A stretch of 64,000 bases of DNA, taken from assembly GCF_003426815.1 (NCBI RefSeq), contig NZ_QKYK01000004.1, positions 62,001-126,000 of the forward strand, written 5' to 3'. The notes beneath the pieces were generated by a model, which ran no database searches, was not told where the DNA came from, and worked only from the letters and a program-made list of their open reading frames with translations. The position numbers and the translations under genes were made by a program. This stretch comes from Desertimonas flava (GTDB taxonomy: Bacteria > Actinomycetota > Acidimicrobiia > Acidimicrobiales > Ilumatobacteraceae). How positions within the stretch are numbered: the stretch's first letter is position 1; the number at the start of each line of letters is the position of its first letter. Shown in pieces: positions 26,086 through 35,500 of the stretch.

Positions 26086-27129
26086 TCAGTCGAGCGCGGT
26101 GCCGAGGGCCACGCTCAGCTCACGCGACACCGGCCAGGCGCCGTCGGTCCAGTTGGAGATCACCGTGTGGGTGAGATCGCGGCTGGGGTCGTGCACGCTC
26201 ACGAACGACACGCCGGCGTCACCGCCGTGGATGCGCACCCACGGTCGAGCGTCCCGGGGGACCCAGAACCCCAGGCCGTAGCGCAGACGATCGGCGTCGC
26301 TCAGCGGCGTGTGCATCCGCTGCCGCCAGTCGTCGTCGACGATGGCCCCGGCGAACAAGGCCGTCCAGAACGACCGGATGTCGGCGACCGTCGAGTACAA
26401 CCCGCCGTCTCCGCAGCCCCGAACCGGGAGGTGCAAGGTGTTCACGCGCAGCCGGTCGGGGTGGTCGTCGGGATGGATGTACCCGGTGGCGACGTCACCC
26501 GTCAGCCGGTCGAGACGCAGGAACCCCGACGCCGTCATGCCGGCGGGCTGCAGCACGAGCCGATCGACGAGGTCGTAGTACGACTCGCCTGCCGCCCGCT
26601 CGGCGAGCAGGGCGAGCAGCACGTAGCCGCCGTTGTTGTAGGCGAAGGCGCTCCCGGCGGGAAAGGCCGTCGGGTAGCCGTCGATGAGGGGCAGGTAGGT
26701 CTCGGGGTCGTAGAGCTGGTGGACCGGCCGCGACAGGACGGGTTCGGCGAAGTCCTCGATCTCGTCCTCGTCGAGGTAGTCGCCGATTCCCGACCGATGG
26801 GCCAGCAGCTGCTCGACCGTGACGTCGTCGGCGACGAGTGGGAGGTCGTCGCCGAGCAGCGAGCGAGCCGTGGTGTCGAGCGGCAGCACGCCGTCCTGGG
26901 CGAGGCGGACGACCGTCAGGGCCGTCACCGGCTTGGCCCCGCTGGCGAGGCCGAAGCGATGCCCGGCCGTGACGGGGATGTCGTGGGCCCGGTCGGCGAG
27001 CCCGTAGACGCGTTCGTGCACCTCCCCGTCGACGTCGACCCGGACGACGCCGCTGAACACCTGGTCGGCGACCACGGCACCGATCGTCTCGTCGAGGTCG
27101 ATGATGTCTGCTCGGGTTCCCAGCTCCAT
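26086..27129 (-). CDS. Serine hydrolase, beta-lactamase class C-like
   Basis: A 347-residue protein of the AmpC/EstB superfamily. The catalytic Ser63-x-x-Lys66 is in GLASGAKPVTALTV, the Tyr motif YNN is in FAYNNGGYVLLALLAE, and the third box is close to HGGDAG (H-x-G type). There is no signal peptide, favouring an intracellular esterase or peptidase rather than a beta-lactamase. ATG 27129 begins MELGTRADIIDLDETIG. It diverges from a membrane protein gene. Confidence 0.85.
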   Translation of the reverse strand: MELGTRADIIDLDETIGAVVADQVFSGVVRVDVDGEVHERVYGLADRAHDIPVTAGHRFGLASGAKPVTALTVVRLAQDGVLPLDTTARSLLGDDLPLVADDVTVEQLLAHRSGIGDYLDEDEIEDFAEPVLSRPVHQLYDPETYLPLIDGYPTAFPAGSAFAYNNGGYVLLALLAERAAGESYYDLVDRLVLQPAGMTASGFLRLDRLTGDVATGYIHPDDHPDRLRVNTLHLPVRGCGDGGLYSTVADIRSFWTALFAGAIVDDDWRQRMHTPLSDADRLRYGLGFWVPRDARPWVRIHGGDAGVSFVSVHDPSRDLTHTVISNWTDGAWPVSRELSVALGTALD

Positions 27130-27322
27130 GGGTTCGACAGTCTGGCCGTCCGCCGTCGACGGCGACAGCGCAATTCGCGACGGGGAGTGTGGCTACCACC
27201 ACCTCCTGGACACCGGCTGGTGCACTCCCGGAGGTGGCGGCGGTCTGCGCACGATCGCCGCACGACGCCGCCGACGGCTGGCGTCGAACGGCTCACTGCA
27301 CATGAACGAAGAGGAGATCGCC

Positions 27323-28018
27323 GTGTCCACCATCCTGTCCCCCCTCGGCGTCGCGGCCGACGCAACGCCCGAGACGCCCAGTCGGCGCGCTCGCTGGCCG
27401 TGGTTCGGCGTCGCCGCCGCGGCCGCCGGACTCGTCTCGTCGATGCTGACGATCAACGACCTCGACGAGGAGATCGTCGCCCAGGGCGTCGACGTGCTCG
27501 ACCACCTCGATCGTGGCCGCTTCCACGTCGCGTTCGTCGTCGGGCTGATCGGCGTCGCGCTGCTCTTCGTGACGTCGACCGGATGGAAGCGCTGGGCCGA
27601 GACCCATGCGCCCGACGATCTGGCGGCCCGCACGATCGGTCCCGCCCTCGCCGCCACGGCGACGATCAACGTGATCTTCGTGTGCCTCACCGGGTCGATG
27701 GCGCTCTACATGCCCGGCGGCACGGATGAGGGTTGGTTGTCACGCGAGGCGATGTTCGTGAACTACACGCTGCTCGACTTCGGTCAGCTCCTCGGTTGGT
27801 GGGGTGGCATGGTCGCCGCCGGCTGTGTCGCCTCACTTGCGTTGCGGCGGATCAACGTCGTGCCCCGCTGGATGGGCATCGTCAGCGTGGTCCTCATGCT
27901 GCCGGCCGCGGCGATGGCCCTCGTCATGGGCCTGCCCGGGTTCCCCGGACTCGTCATGCCGATCTGGCTGGCCGTCATGAGCATCGGCCTCGTCGTCAGC
28001 CGCAAGATCCGGGCCTGA
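27323..28018 (+). CDS. Integral membrane protein of unknown function
   Basis: A 231-residue protein with about six helices, beginning with WPWFGVAAAAAGLVSSML. A DUF4386-like identity is possible but not certain. GTG 27323 is favoured because GAGGAG (27311-27316) stands six bases before it; an in-frame ATG at 27302 would place that purine block inside the gene. A single conserved-looking region, FVNYTLLDFGQLLGWWGG, lies between helices. No operon partner is evident. Confidence 0.7.
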   Translation: MSTILSPLGVAADATPETPSRRARWPWFGVAAAAAGLVSSMLTINDLDEEIVAQGVDVLDHLDRGRFHVAFVVGLIGVALLFVTSTGWKRWAETHAPDDLAARTIGPALAATATINVIFVCLTGSMALYMPGGTDEGWLSREAMFVNYTLLDFGQLLGWWGGMVAAGCVASLALRRINVVPRWMGIVSVVLMLPAAAMALVMGLPGFPGLVMPIWLAVMSIGLVVSRKIRA

Positions 28019-28043
28019 CGCTGGTAGACGTAGCGTCGTCGCC

Positions 28044-28844
28044 ATGGAACACCGCACCCTCGCTCCTGGCCTCGACGTCCCGGTCGTCGGGATGGGCACG
28101 TCGAAGACGTTCGACGTGCCCGAGGTGGATGCCGCTGGCCAGGCCGTGACCGACGCCGCCCTGTCGACCGGCGCCACGTTCGTCGACTCGTCCCCGATGT
28201 ACGGCGAGGCCGAGCGCATCCTCGGCGCCACCCTCGGCGACCGCCGATCCGAGGCGATCGTGGCGACCAAGGTGTGGACGCCCGACGACGAGACGGCCGA
28301 GCGCCAGATCGACGCCTCGCTCGGCTACTTCGGCGGACGAGTCGACGTGTTCCAGGTGCACAACCTCGTCGAATGGCGAACGCGCCTCGATCAACTGGAG
28401 CGCCGGCGGGACGCCGGCGAGGTGGGCGTGGTCGCGGCGACCCACTGGAAGGTCGACGCCTTCGACGAGATGGAGGCGGTGATGCGCACGGGCCGCGTCG
28501 CCGCGGTTCAGCTGCCGTACAACCCGCTGGAGCGGGACGTCGAACAGCGTCTCCTCCCGCTCGCCGCCGACCTCGGCATCGGGGTGATCCTGATGCGCCC
28601 GTTCGCAGCCGGCGGGCTGGTCGGCCGCAGTCCCGGCCCGGCCGACCTCGCACCGCTCGCCGACTTCGGTGTCACCTCGTGGTCACAGGCGCTGTTGAAG
28701 TACGGGCTCAGCCACCCTGCCGTCACGGTGACGATCCCGGCGACCACGAGCCCCGAGCGGATGACATCCAACGCCGCGGCCGGTGACGGCCCGTGGTTCG
28801 GGCCCGAGGAGAAGGCCCTCGTCGAGCGTCTCGCCACCGCCTGA
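28044..28844 (+). CDS. Aldo/keto reductase
   Basis: A 266-residue NAD(P)H-dependent oxidoreductase with a TIM-barrel fold. The catalytic tetrad is complete: Asp48 and Tyr53 in FVDSSPMYGE, Lys76 in VATKVW and His106 in VFQVHNL. The C-terminal HPAVTVTIPATTSPERMTSNAAAG is the cofactor-binding region. It is somewhat shorter than the 300-residue norm but nothing essential is missing. Substrate unknown. Confidence 0.92.
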   Translation: MEHRTLAPGLDVPVVGMGTSKTFDVPEVDAAGQAVTDAALSTGATFVDSSPMYGEAERILGATLGDRRSEAIVATKVWTPDDETAERQIDASLGYFGGRVDVFQVHNLVEWRTRLDQLERRRDAGEVGVVAATHWKVDAFDEMEAVMRTGRVAAVQLPYNPLERDVEQRLLPLAADLGIGVILMRPFAAGGLVGRSPGPADLAPLADFGVTSWSQALLKYGLSHPAVTVTIPATTSPERMTSNAAAGDGPWFGPEEKALVERLATA

Positions 28845-28877
28845 CCGCCGTCCACGCGGCGACGTCGGCCTCAGCGC

Positions 28878-31800
28878 TCAAACGGGCGCGTCGGGGAGCT
28901 GCATGCAGTTGCCGGTGTCGTAGTCGGGTGCGCCGTCACCGTTCACATCGGCGATCTCGTGGGTGCCGATGGTGACCACGACGCAGATGGCGTTGGCGTC
29001 GGCAGGGCGATTGACCACGTCGAAGAAGACGTCGTCGACGCGCTCGGGCTGGTCCCACACGAGCCATTGCACCGTGCCGGGCATGCCGGCGGCCTCCGCC
29101 GGCGCCGAGTTCCAGTACAGGTGAACGTGCAGGTCGCCGCCGACGGCCGGCGCGAAGTTCTGCGTGGCGATCGTCGGGATGTAGCGCTGGCCGACCGTCT
29201 CGATGCTGACGATCTCCGCACGCGGGGTCGTCGGCGCGTCGACCCAGACCCGGACCTCGGCGAGCACGTTGTCACCGGCGAGGCCCACCCAGACGACGGC
29301 GCCGAGCGGCTGCAAGCCGAGCGGTCGGCGACCGACGTCGATCGTCTGCGTCACGGTCGCGGTCGTCCGGTCGACGAGGACCAAGGTGCCCGCCTCGGTG
29401 TCGATCACCCAGAGGCGATCGCCGTCGATGGCGAGCCCGGCCGGTGCGGTGCCGATGTTCACCTGGTTGGTCACCTGCTGGTAGATCGAGTCGAAGCGGG
29501 CGACCGTTCCCTCTCCGCGATTGGCGACCCACACGGCGCTGCCGTCGGCAACGATCGCGTCGGGACCGGTCCCGATCGGAAAACGCCCGAGCACCTGGTT
29601 CGAGGCGAGGTCGATCTTCACCAGCTCGTTGGTCGAGCTGGCCGTCACCCAGGCCGCGTTGCCGGCGATGGCGACCCCCTTGGCCCCGGGCACGTCGACG
29701 CTCGCCGTGACGGTGAACGAGACGGGATCGACGCGGTCGATCTGGCCTGTGTCGCCGACCACCCAGAGGCTGTCCGCCCCCAACGCGAGGAACGCCGGCT
29801 GATCGCCCACGGCGAGCCGTTCGACCTCGAGCGTCTCGGGGTTGATGCGTGCCAGCTGATCGGTCCCGGCCAGGGTGACGAACACGGCGTCAGGCGTCGA
29901 CAGCACCGCGATCGGCTTGGAGCCCGGCTCGAGCGTGATCACCTCCTGCTGACCGGTCACTGGCTCGAGGCGCGTGACCCGGTCGCCGAACGACGCCGCC
30001 GTCCACAAACGGCCCGCGGCATCGGTCGCCACGCCGTCCGGGAACGCCCCGACCGGGACTCGGCGGCCGGTGCTGAGGGCGGCGACCTGCGCATTCGGCA
30101 GGGGCACGGTCGTCGGCGCTGCTGTCGTGGACGACGTGGACGTCGTCGTCGACGGAGGCGCCGTCGAGGTGGTGGCCGGCACCGTCGTCGATGTCGTCGT
30201 GGTCGTGGAGGTCGTGCTCGTGGTCGTGGAGGTCGACGTCGTTGCCACAGGCTCCGTCGTCAAGGCGGGCTCGGTCGTCTCGACGGGTTCGGTCGTCTCC
30301 ACCACCGGTTCGGTCGTCGCCACCGGCTCCGTCGTCAAGACGGGCTCCGTCGTCTCGACGGGCTCGGTCGTCTCCACCGTTGGCTCCGTCGTCTCCACCG
30401 GCTCCGTCGTCAAGACGGGCTCCGTCGTCTCGACGGGCTCGGTCGTCTCCACCACCGGTTCGGTCGTCGCCACCGGCTCCGTCGTCTCCACAGGGTCGGT
30501 CGTCTCCGCCGGCTCCGTCGTCTCCACGGGTTCCGTCGTCTCCACGGCTCCGGTCGTCTCGACCACCTCCACGGCAGTGGTGATCGTCGCCGGCTCCGTC
30601 GTCGTCACGGCCGCCGGCTCGGTCGTCTCGACCGGCTCGGTCGTGGCCGCTGGCGGCTCGGTCGTCTCCACGGGTTCGGTCGAGGCGGTCACCGGTGCGG
30701 TCGTCTCCTCGACGACGGCATCCAGCGTCTGGACATCACCCAGCGGCGCGGTGGTGGCGTCATCCGGCGGAATCGTCGTACTCGTCGACGCGGCCGCCGC
30801 GTCCGAGTCGGCGGCGGCGTCCGTCTCCGGGCTCACCGCCGTCTCCGCCGGACCGTTCGTCGTCGACGTGATCGGCGACCCGGCCGTGGTGGACGATTCT
30901 GTGCTGTTGGTGGCGACGGCCTGGTTCGCGCCCTGGCCGTCGTCGCCATCACCGCCGCCACCGCCCCGAGAGGCGATGAGGATCGCGGCGACGACCACGA
31001 TCACCAGCAGCGGGGCGCCGATGTAGAGCATCCGGCGCCAGTCGATCCCGCCGCCGGCACCACCGCCACCGTCACCGGCAGCACCGCCCTCGGCGTCGCC
31101 GTCGTCACCGCCTGGCCCGCCGGGGCCCGAGGGTGGCGGGAGCGGTGGAGGGGTCGCCATCGCCGACCGCACCGTCGGTCGCGACCGGCCGCTGGGCGGG
31201 CCGTCCGCAGGCGCCAGGTCGTCCGACGTCGGCGGCTCGGCGGGTGGGGGCGGCGTGGGCGGCGGCGTCGGGGAGTTCGGTGCGGCCAGGGGCGTGTTGC
31301 GGGGCGGGATGATCTCCGCCCCGGGAGGGAGGGAACGCCCACGTTCCCGGGCGAGACCGGCCTCGGCCTCCAGCGCCGTGCCGAGACTGACGGCATGCTT
31401 CGGGTGCGTGTCGACGGCGACGCGGCGGCCGAGCGCCTCGCTCACCAGGTCGGCCACCACGGGCATCCGCGACGTTCCGCCCACCAGCAACACGGCGTCG
31501 AGCTGATCGGGGGTCACCTGCGCCGATCGCAGCGCTCGCTCGAGGGCACCGATCGTCGCCGCCAGGGACGGGCGCACCAGCGCCTCGAGCTCGTCGCGGG
31601 TGATCCGGACCTCCCGCTGCACGTTGGGCAGCATCACGGGGATCACGGCTTCGGTGTCCGTCGAGAGCGCCTCTTTCGCTTCGACGCAGTCGCGGCGCAG
31701 GCGCGCGGCCCCGGCGGTCACGAGCGGGTCGTCGGGATCGAGGCCGTCGAGGGCTCCTCCCAGCTCGCGCGCCACCAACCCGAACACGGCCTCGTCGATG

Positions 31801-32414
31801 TCGATGCCGCCGAGGTGTTCGATGCCTTCCGGCGTGCCGAGGATCTCGAATCCGTCGGCGGTCGCCTCGAGGACGGCGGCGTCGAAGGTCCCGCCACCGA
31901 GGTCGTACACCACGACCGTGTCGCCGATGGCCAGCCGTTGCGTCGACGCGTAGTAGCGGGCGGCCGCCTCCGGCTCGGTGACGGTGGTCGCCGTCTCCAG
32001 GTCGGCCAGCCGCACGGCCTGTTCGAGCAGACCGAGCTTGTACGGGCCCCAGTTCGCCGGGTGGCTGACGGCCACGTGCTCCGGAGGCCCACCCTGTTCG
32101 GCGGTCACGAGGTCGATCACCCAGCGGAGCACGCTCGCCATCAACGCCTGGGGCGCCATCGGGGTGCCGCCGAGCAGCAGCGGAGCCGTGTCGCCCACGC
32201 GTCGCTTGAACTCCCGAGCGACCCGGGCCGGCGACGTGACCGCCCGCCGATTGGCCGTCTCACCGATCAGCAGCTGACCCTCCTCGGTGAGGAAGACGAC
32301 GGTGGGCACGACCGAGGAGCGCAACCCGAGCTGGACGACCTCGGCGCGTCCGTCAGCGACGACCGCGGCGCTCGTGTAGGTCGTCCCGAGGTCGATCCCC
32401 AGCACGTAGCTCAA
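28878..32414 (-). CDS. Membrane-anchored Hsp70 ATPase domain fused to a beta-propeller
   Basis: A 1178-residue chimera. Residues 1 to about 355 are an Hsp70/DnaK nucleotide-binding domain (IDLGTTYTSAAVV, VVYDLGGGTFDAAVLE, AVLLVGGTSRMPVVADLV). The Hsp70 substrate-binding domain is absent. A Pro/Gly-rich linker leads to one membrane helix (about 463-485, YIGAPLLVIVVVAAILIA). Outside, a Thr/Glu/Pro repeat stalk (about 571-725, units of VETTEP) precedes a seven-bladed-type YVTN/Vgb propeller (about 778-1058, e.g. VGAFPDGVATDAAGRLW), then a C-terminal domain ending in DVNGDGAPD, an EF-hand-like loop. Start is TTG 32414 with a G-rich ribosome site. A role linking cytoplasmic ATPase and cell-surface sensing is inferred. 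Confidence 0.88.
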   Translation of the reverse strand: MSYVLGIDLGTTYTSAAVVADGRAEVVQLGLRSSVVPTVVFLTEEGQLLIGETANRRAVTSPARVAREFKRRVGDTAPLLLGGTPMAPQALMASVLRWVIDLVTAEQGGPPEHVAVSHPANWGPYKLGLLEQAVRLADLETATTVTEPEAAARYYASTQRLAIGDTVVVYDLGGGTFDAAVLEATADGFEILGTPEGIEHLGGIDIDEAVFGLVARELGGALDGLDPDDPLVTAGAARLRRDCVEAKEALSTDTEAVIPVMLPNVQREVRITRDELEALVRPSLAATIGALERALRSAQVTPDQLDAVLLVGGTSRMPVVADLVSEALGRRVAVDTHPKHAVSLGTALEAEAGLARERGRSLPPGAEIIPPRNTPLAAPNSPTPPPTPPPPAEPPTSDDLAPADGPPSGRSRPTVRSAMATPPPLPPPSGPGGPGGDDGDAEGGAAGDGGGGAGGGIDWRRMLYIGAPLLVIVVVAAILIASRGGGGGDGDDGQGANQAVATNSTESSTTAGSPITSTTNGPAETAVSPETDAAADSDAAAASTSTTIPPDDATTAPLGDVQTLDAVVEETTAPVTASTEPVETTEPPAATTEPVETTEPAAVTTTEPATITTAVEVVETTGAVETTEPVETTEPAETTDPVETTEPVATTEPVVETTEPVETTEPVLTTEPVETTEPTVETTEPVETTEPVLTTEPVATTEPVVETTEPVETTEPALTTEPVATTSTSTTTSTTSTTTTTSTTVPATTSTAPPSTTTSTSSTTAAPTTVPLPNAQVAALSTGRRVPVGAFPDGVATDAAGRLWTAASFGDRVTRLEPVTGQQEVITLEPGSKPIAVLSTPDAVFVTLAGTDQLARINPETLEVERLAVGDQPAFLALGADSLWVVGDTGQIDRVDPVSFTVTASVDVPGAKGVAIAGNAAWVTASSTNELVKIDLASNQVLGRFPIGTGPDAIVADGSAVWVANRGEGTVARFDSIYQQVTNQVNIGTAPAGLAIDGDRLWVIDTEAGTLVLVDRTTATVTQTIDVGRRPLGLQPLGAVVWVGLAGDNVLAEVRVWVDAPTTPRAEIVSIETVGQRYIPTIATQNFAPAVGGDLHVHLYWNSAPAEAAGMPGTVQWLVWDQPERVDDVFFDVVNRPADANAICVVVTIGTHEIADVNGDGAPDYDTGNCMQLPDAPV
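30241..30696. repeat. 18-bp coding minisatellite in the Hsp70-propeller gene
   Basis: About 25 imperfect tandem units of 18 bp (plus-strand form GGCTCCGTCGTCTCCACC and variants) encode the VETTEP-type stalk on the minus strand. There are also longer blocks of nearly identical sequence within it. Such a tract is prone to length variation by slippage. Confidence 0.85.
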
Positions 32415-32528
32415 TGTGGCCCACCCCCCTTCCTGCGCGAGACAGCTCCTCCGTCGAGATGGAAGGCCACAGAATAGGGACCACCCGCCGTGTCGTTCCC
32501 ACCATTAAGCGGAGTCCGCCTGGCGCCT

Positions 32529-32565
32529 GACCTGACGGTTGGTGCCCGGCACCAACCGTCAGGTC
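32529..32565. repeat. Palindrome with GTGCC-N-GGCAC core (copy 3)
   Basis: A perfect 18-bp inverted repeat, 32529-32546 and 32548-32565, around one central C. Core GGTGCC-C-GGCACC as in the other two copies; the outer arm (GACCTGACGGTT) is unique. Unlike those, it lies in a divergent intergenic region between the Hsp70 chimera and the FHA-redox gene, where a terminator is not expected. Confidence 0.9.
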
Positions 32566-32593
32566 GCGATCCGTCGCCTCGACGGCAAAGCGG

Positions 32594-35500
32594 TTGACGT
32601 TGCGGGCGGCGTTCGCGACGCTCCATCTCGTGGAAGCACCCGGGCTGGGTGGCCGGGCGGGGCCCGACGCACCGTTGATCGAGATCCGGGAGTGGGGTCG
32701 CCCGGCGCGCCGGTTCGCCCTCACCCAGCCGACGGAGTTCGGTCGGGACTGCGACGGTGAGCTGCTCGACGACTCCGAGGTGTCGCGCCGGCACCTCCGG
32801 CTGGTCGCCAGCCCGACGGCGCTGTCGGCCGTCGACCTCGGCAGCAGGAACGGGACGATGCTCAACGGGGTCGCGCTCCACGGGCGGGCCTCGCTGCGCA
32901 CCGGTGACGTCATCCGCATCGGCCGCTCGGAGATCATCGTCCTCGACGCGCCGATCGATGGACCCCGCGACGACGACGCCGATCACGCCGACGAGTACGA
33001 CGCGGCGCGGCAGACACTGCGCCCGGTCACGTCGGCACCGATACCACCGCCGCCGGCGAGCGCCGAGCGGCCCGCCTCGACGGCGATCGCCATCGCCACC
33101 CGGTTGCTGGACATCGAGCGCCGTGACGGAACCGACCCGTTCGCGGCATTCACCGAGCTGCCGTCACGGGTCCCGCGATGGCTGTGGCCCGTCGCTCGGG
33201 TGGTCAGCCTCGGCGCGTTCGTCACGCTCGCCGTCGCCCTGTTCGTCCGGCCGGTGGGCGGCCTGTTCGTGCTGTTCGGGGTCATCGTGCCACTGCTCCC
33301 TGTGCTGTTTCTGGGCGCCCCCGGCTTCTGGCGCAACGTCTGCCCGCTCGCCACGTGGAACCAACTTCCCCGGGTGCTCGGATTCGCTCGCGCCGGCAAT
33401 CCGCCCGACGTGATCTACGGGCGCGGCTACCTGATCGCCGTCGCCTTGTTCTTCGGGATCGCCGGGTCGCGACTGGCCGGGCTCGACCGCACCGGCGCGG
33501 CGGCCGGCGTGGCGCTCGTCGGCGCGGGCTCGGCGGCGCTCGTCGGCGGCGTGTTCTACAAGGGCAAGAGCGGATGGTGCAGCAGCATCTGCCCGTTGTT
33601 CCCGCTGCAGCGGGCGTACGGGCAGACGCCGTTCGTCACCGTGCCCAACCGGCAGTGCCCCTCGTGCGTCGGCTGCGCGAAGAACTGCTACGACTTCCGA
33701 CCGGTCGCGGCCTACCAGGCCGATCTCGTCGACACCGACCGGTCGTGGAGCGGGCCCCGCAAGCTGTTCGCCGCCGCCCTGCCCGGCTTCGTCCTCGGGT
33801 TCTTCAACCTCGCCGGTGACGCCGATCGTTCGCTGCCGGGCACGTACGCCCTCCTCGCCCTCGTCGTGCTCGTGGCGGTCGGCTCGTTCTTCGCCATCGA
33901 GGCGGTGACGCCGCTGAGCCCGTCGATGCTCACGGCCGGCTACGTCGCCGTCGCCCTCAACGGCTTCTACTGGTTCGCCGGCCCCGTGATCGCGGCGTCG
34001 GCGGCCGAGATCACCGGCGTCGAGATGGCGTGGGTGCGTTGGCCGATCAGCGCGGCGATCCTCCTCGCCTCGTCGCTCTGGCTCGCCCGGACCCGGGTGC
34101 GCGAGCTGCAGTTCGCCGTGGCGACCGGTGTGCGCACCGAGCCGGTGGCCCTGCCGTTCCCGAGACGGCGGCCCGACGCGGCGGCACCCGCACCGGCGGC
34201 GCAGGTGCGCTTCGGTGCCGAGGCACCGGCCGTCGCCGCCGACTCCGGCGCCAGCTTGCTCGAGGTGGCCGAACGGGTCGGCCTGCCGATCGAGGCCGGC
34301 TGCCGCATGGGCGTGTGCGGCGCCGACCCGGTCGCGGTGCTCGACGGGACGTCGTGCCTGTCGCCGCCCGACCAGGACGAGCGCAACACGCTCCGCCGGC
34401 TCGGCTTCGCCGCCAACACCCGCATGGCCTGTTGCGCCCGCCTCGATGCCGGGTCGGTGACCGTGTCGCTCACGCCGGAGCCCGGCGACGGTGCGGCCGG
34501 GCCCGGGGCTGCTGATCGGGCCGGCGTCGACCGCTCGATCGTCAGCGTGGTGGTGATCGGCAACGGCATCGCCGGGGTCACCGCCGCCGACTTCGTACGG
34601 CGCGGGCACCCCGACTGCGAGATCCACCTCGTCGGTCGCGAGCCACACGGTCTCTACAACCGCATGGGCATCTCCCGGCTCGTGTACGGCCGCTCGGCGA
34701 TGCACGGGCTCTCGCTCCTGCCCGACGGCTGGTACGACGACCACGCCATCACCGCCTGGCTCAACACGCTCGTCACCAAGATCGACGTCGAGGCGCGACG
34801 CGTCCACCTCGGCACCGGCCAGGTGATCCCGTACGACCGGTTGATCCTCGCCATGGGTGCGGCCAGCGCGGTCCCGCCGATCCCCGGGTTGGACCGGCCG
34901 GGATGCTTCGTGTTGCGCGAGGCGGGCGACGCGATGCAGCTGCGTGCCTACGTCCAGCGGCACCGCGGCACGCGGGCGGTCGTCGCCGGCGCCGGTCTGC
35001 TCGGGCTCGAGGCGGCCTACGCGCTGCGGCAGCTCGGCCTGGGCGTGACGGTGCTCGAGCGCAACGATCGGCTGCTGCACCGCCAGGTCGACGCCCGTTG
35101 TTCGGAGATGGTGCGGCAGCACCTCCAGCGCCTCGGCATCGACGTGCAGTGCCGGTCGGAGGCGGCACAGATCGCGGGCGACCCCGCCGTCACCTCCGTC
35201 ACGCTGGCCGACGGACGCGTGCTCGACTGCGACATCGTGCTGACCGCCGTGGGAATCCGGCCGAACGTCGATCTGGCGCGTGAGGCCGGCATCCCCGTCG
35301 GCAACGGTGTGCTGGTGGACGACCGGATGCAGACCAACGTGGCCGGCGTGTACGCGGCCGGGGATGTCGCCGAACACCGCGGCACGATCCACGGCCTGTG
35401 GCCGATCGCCGCCGAGCAGGCGCAGGCGGCGGCGGTGAACGCGCTCGGGGGCGACATGGAGATCGTCACCGAGACGCCGGCCACGATCCTCAAGGGCGTG

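Noticed and set aside
30241-30696. CRISPR array
   Set aside because: The repeats are tandem without unique spacers and are in frame with a protein; no cas genes are present.
29974-31026. Long plus-strand open frame of repeated Ser-Val-Val-Ser-Thr-Gly units
   Set aside because: It is the antisense reading of the 18-bp repeat in the Hsp70-propeller gene; composition follows the minus-strand gene and there is no start or family support.
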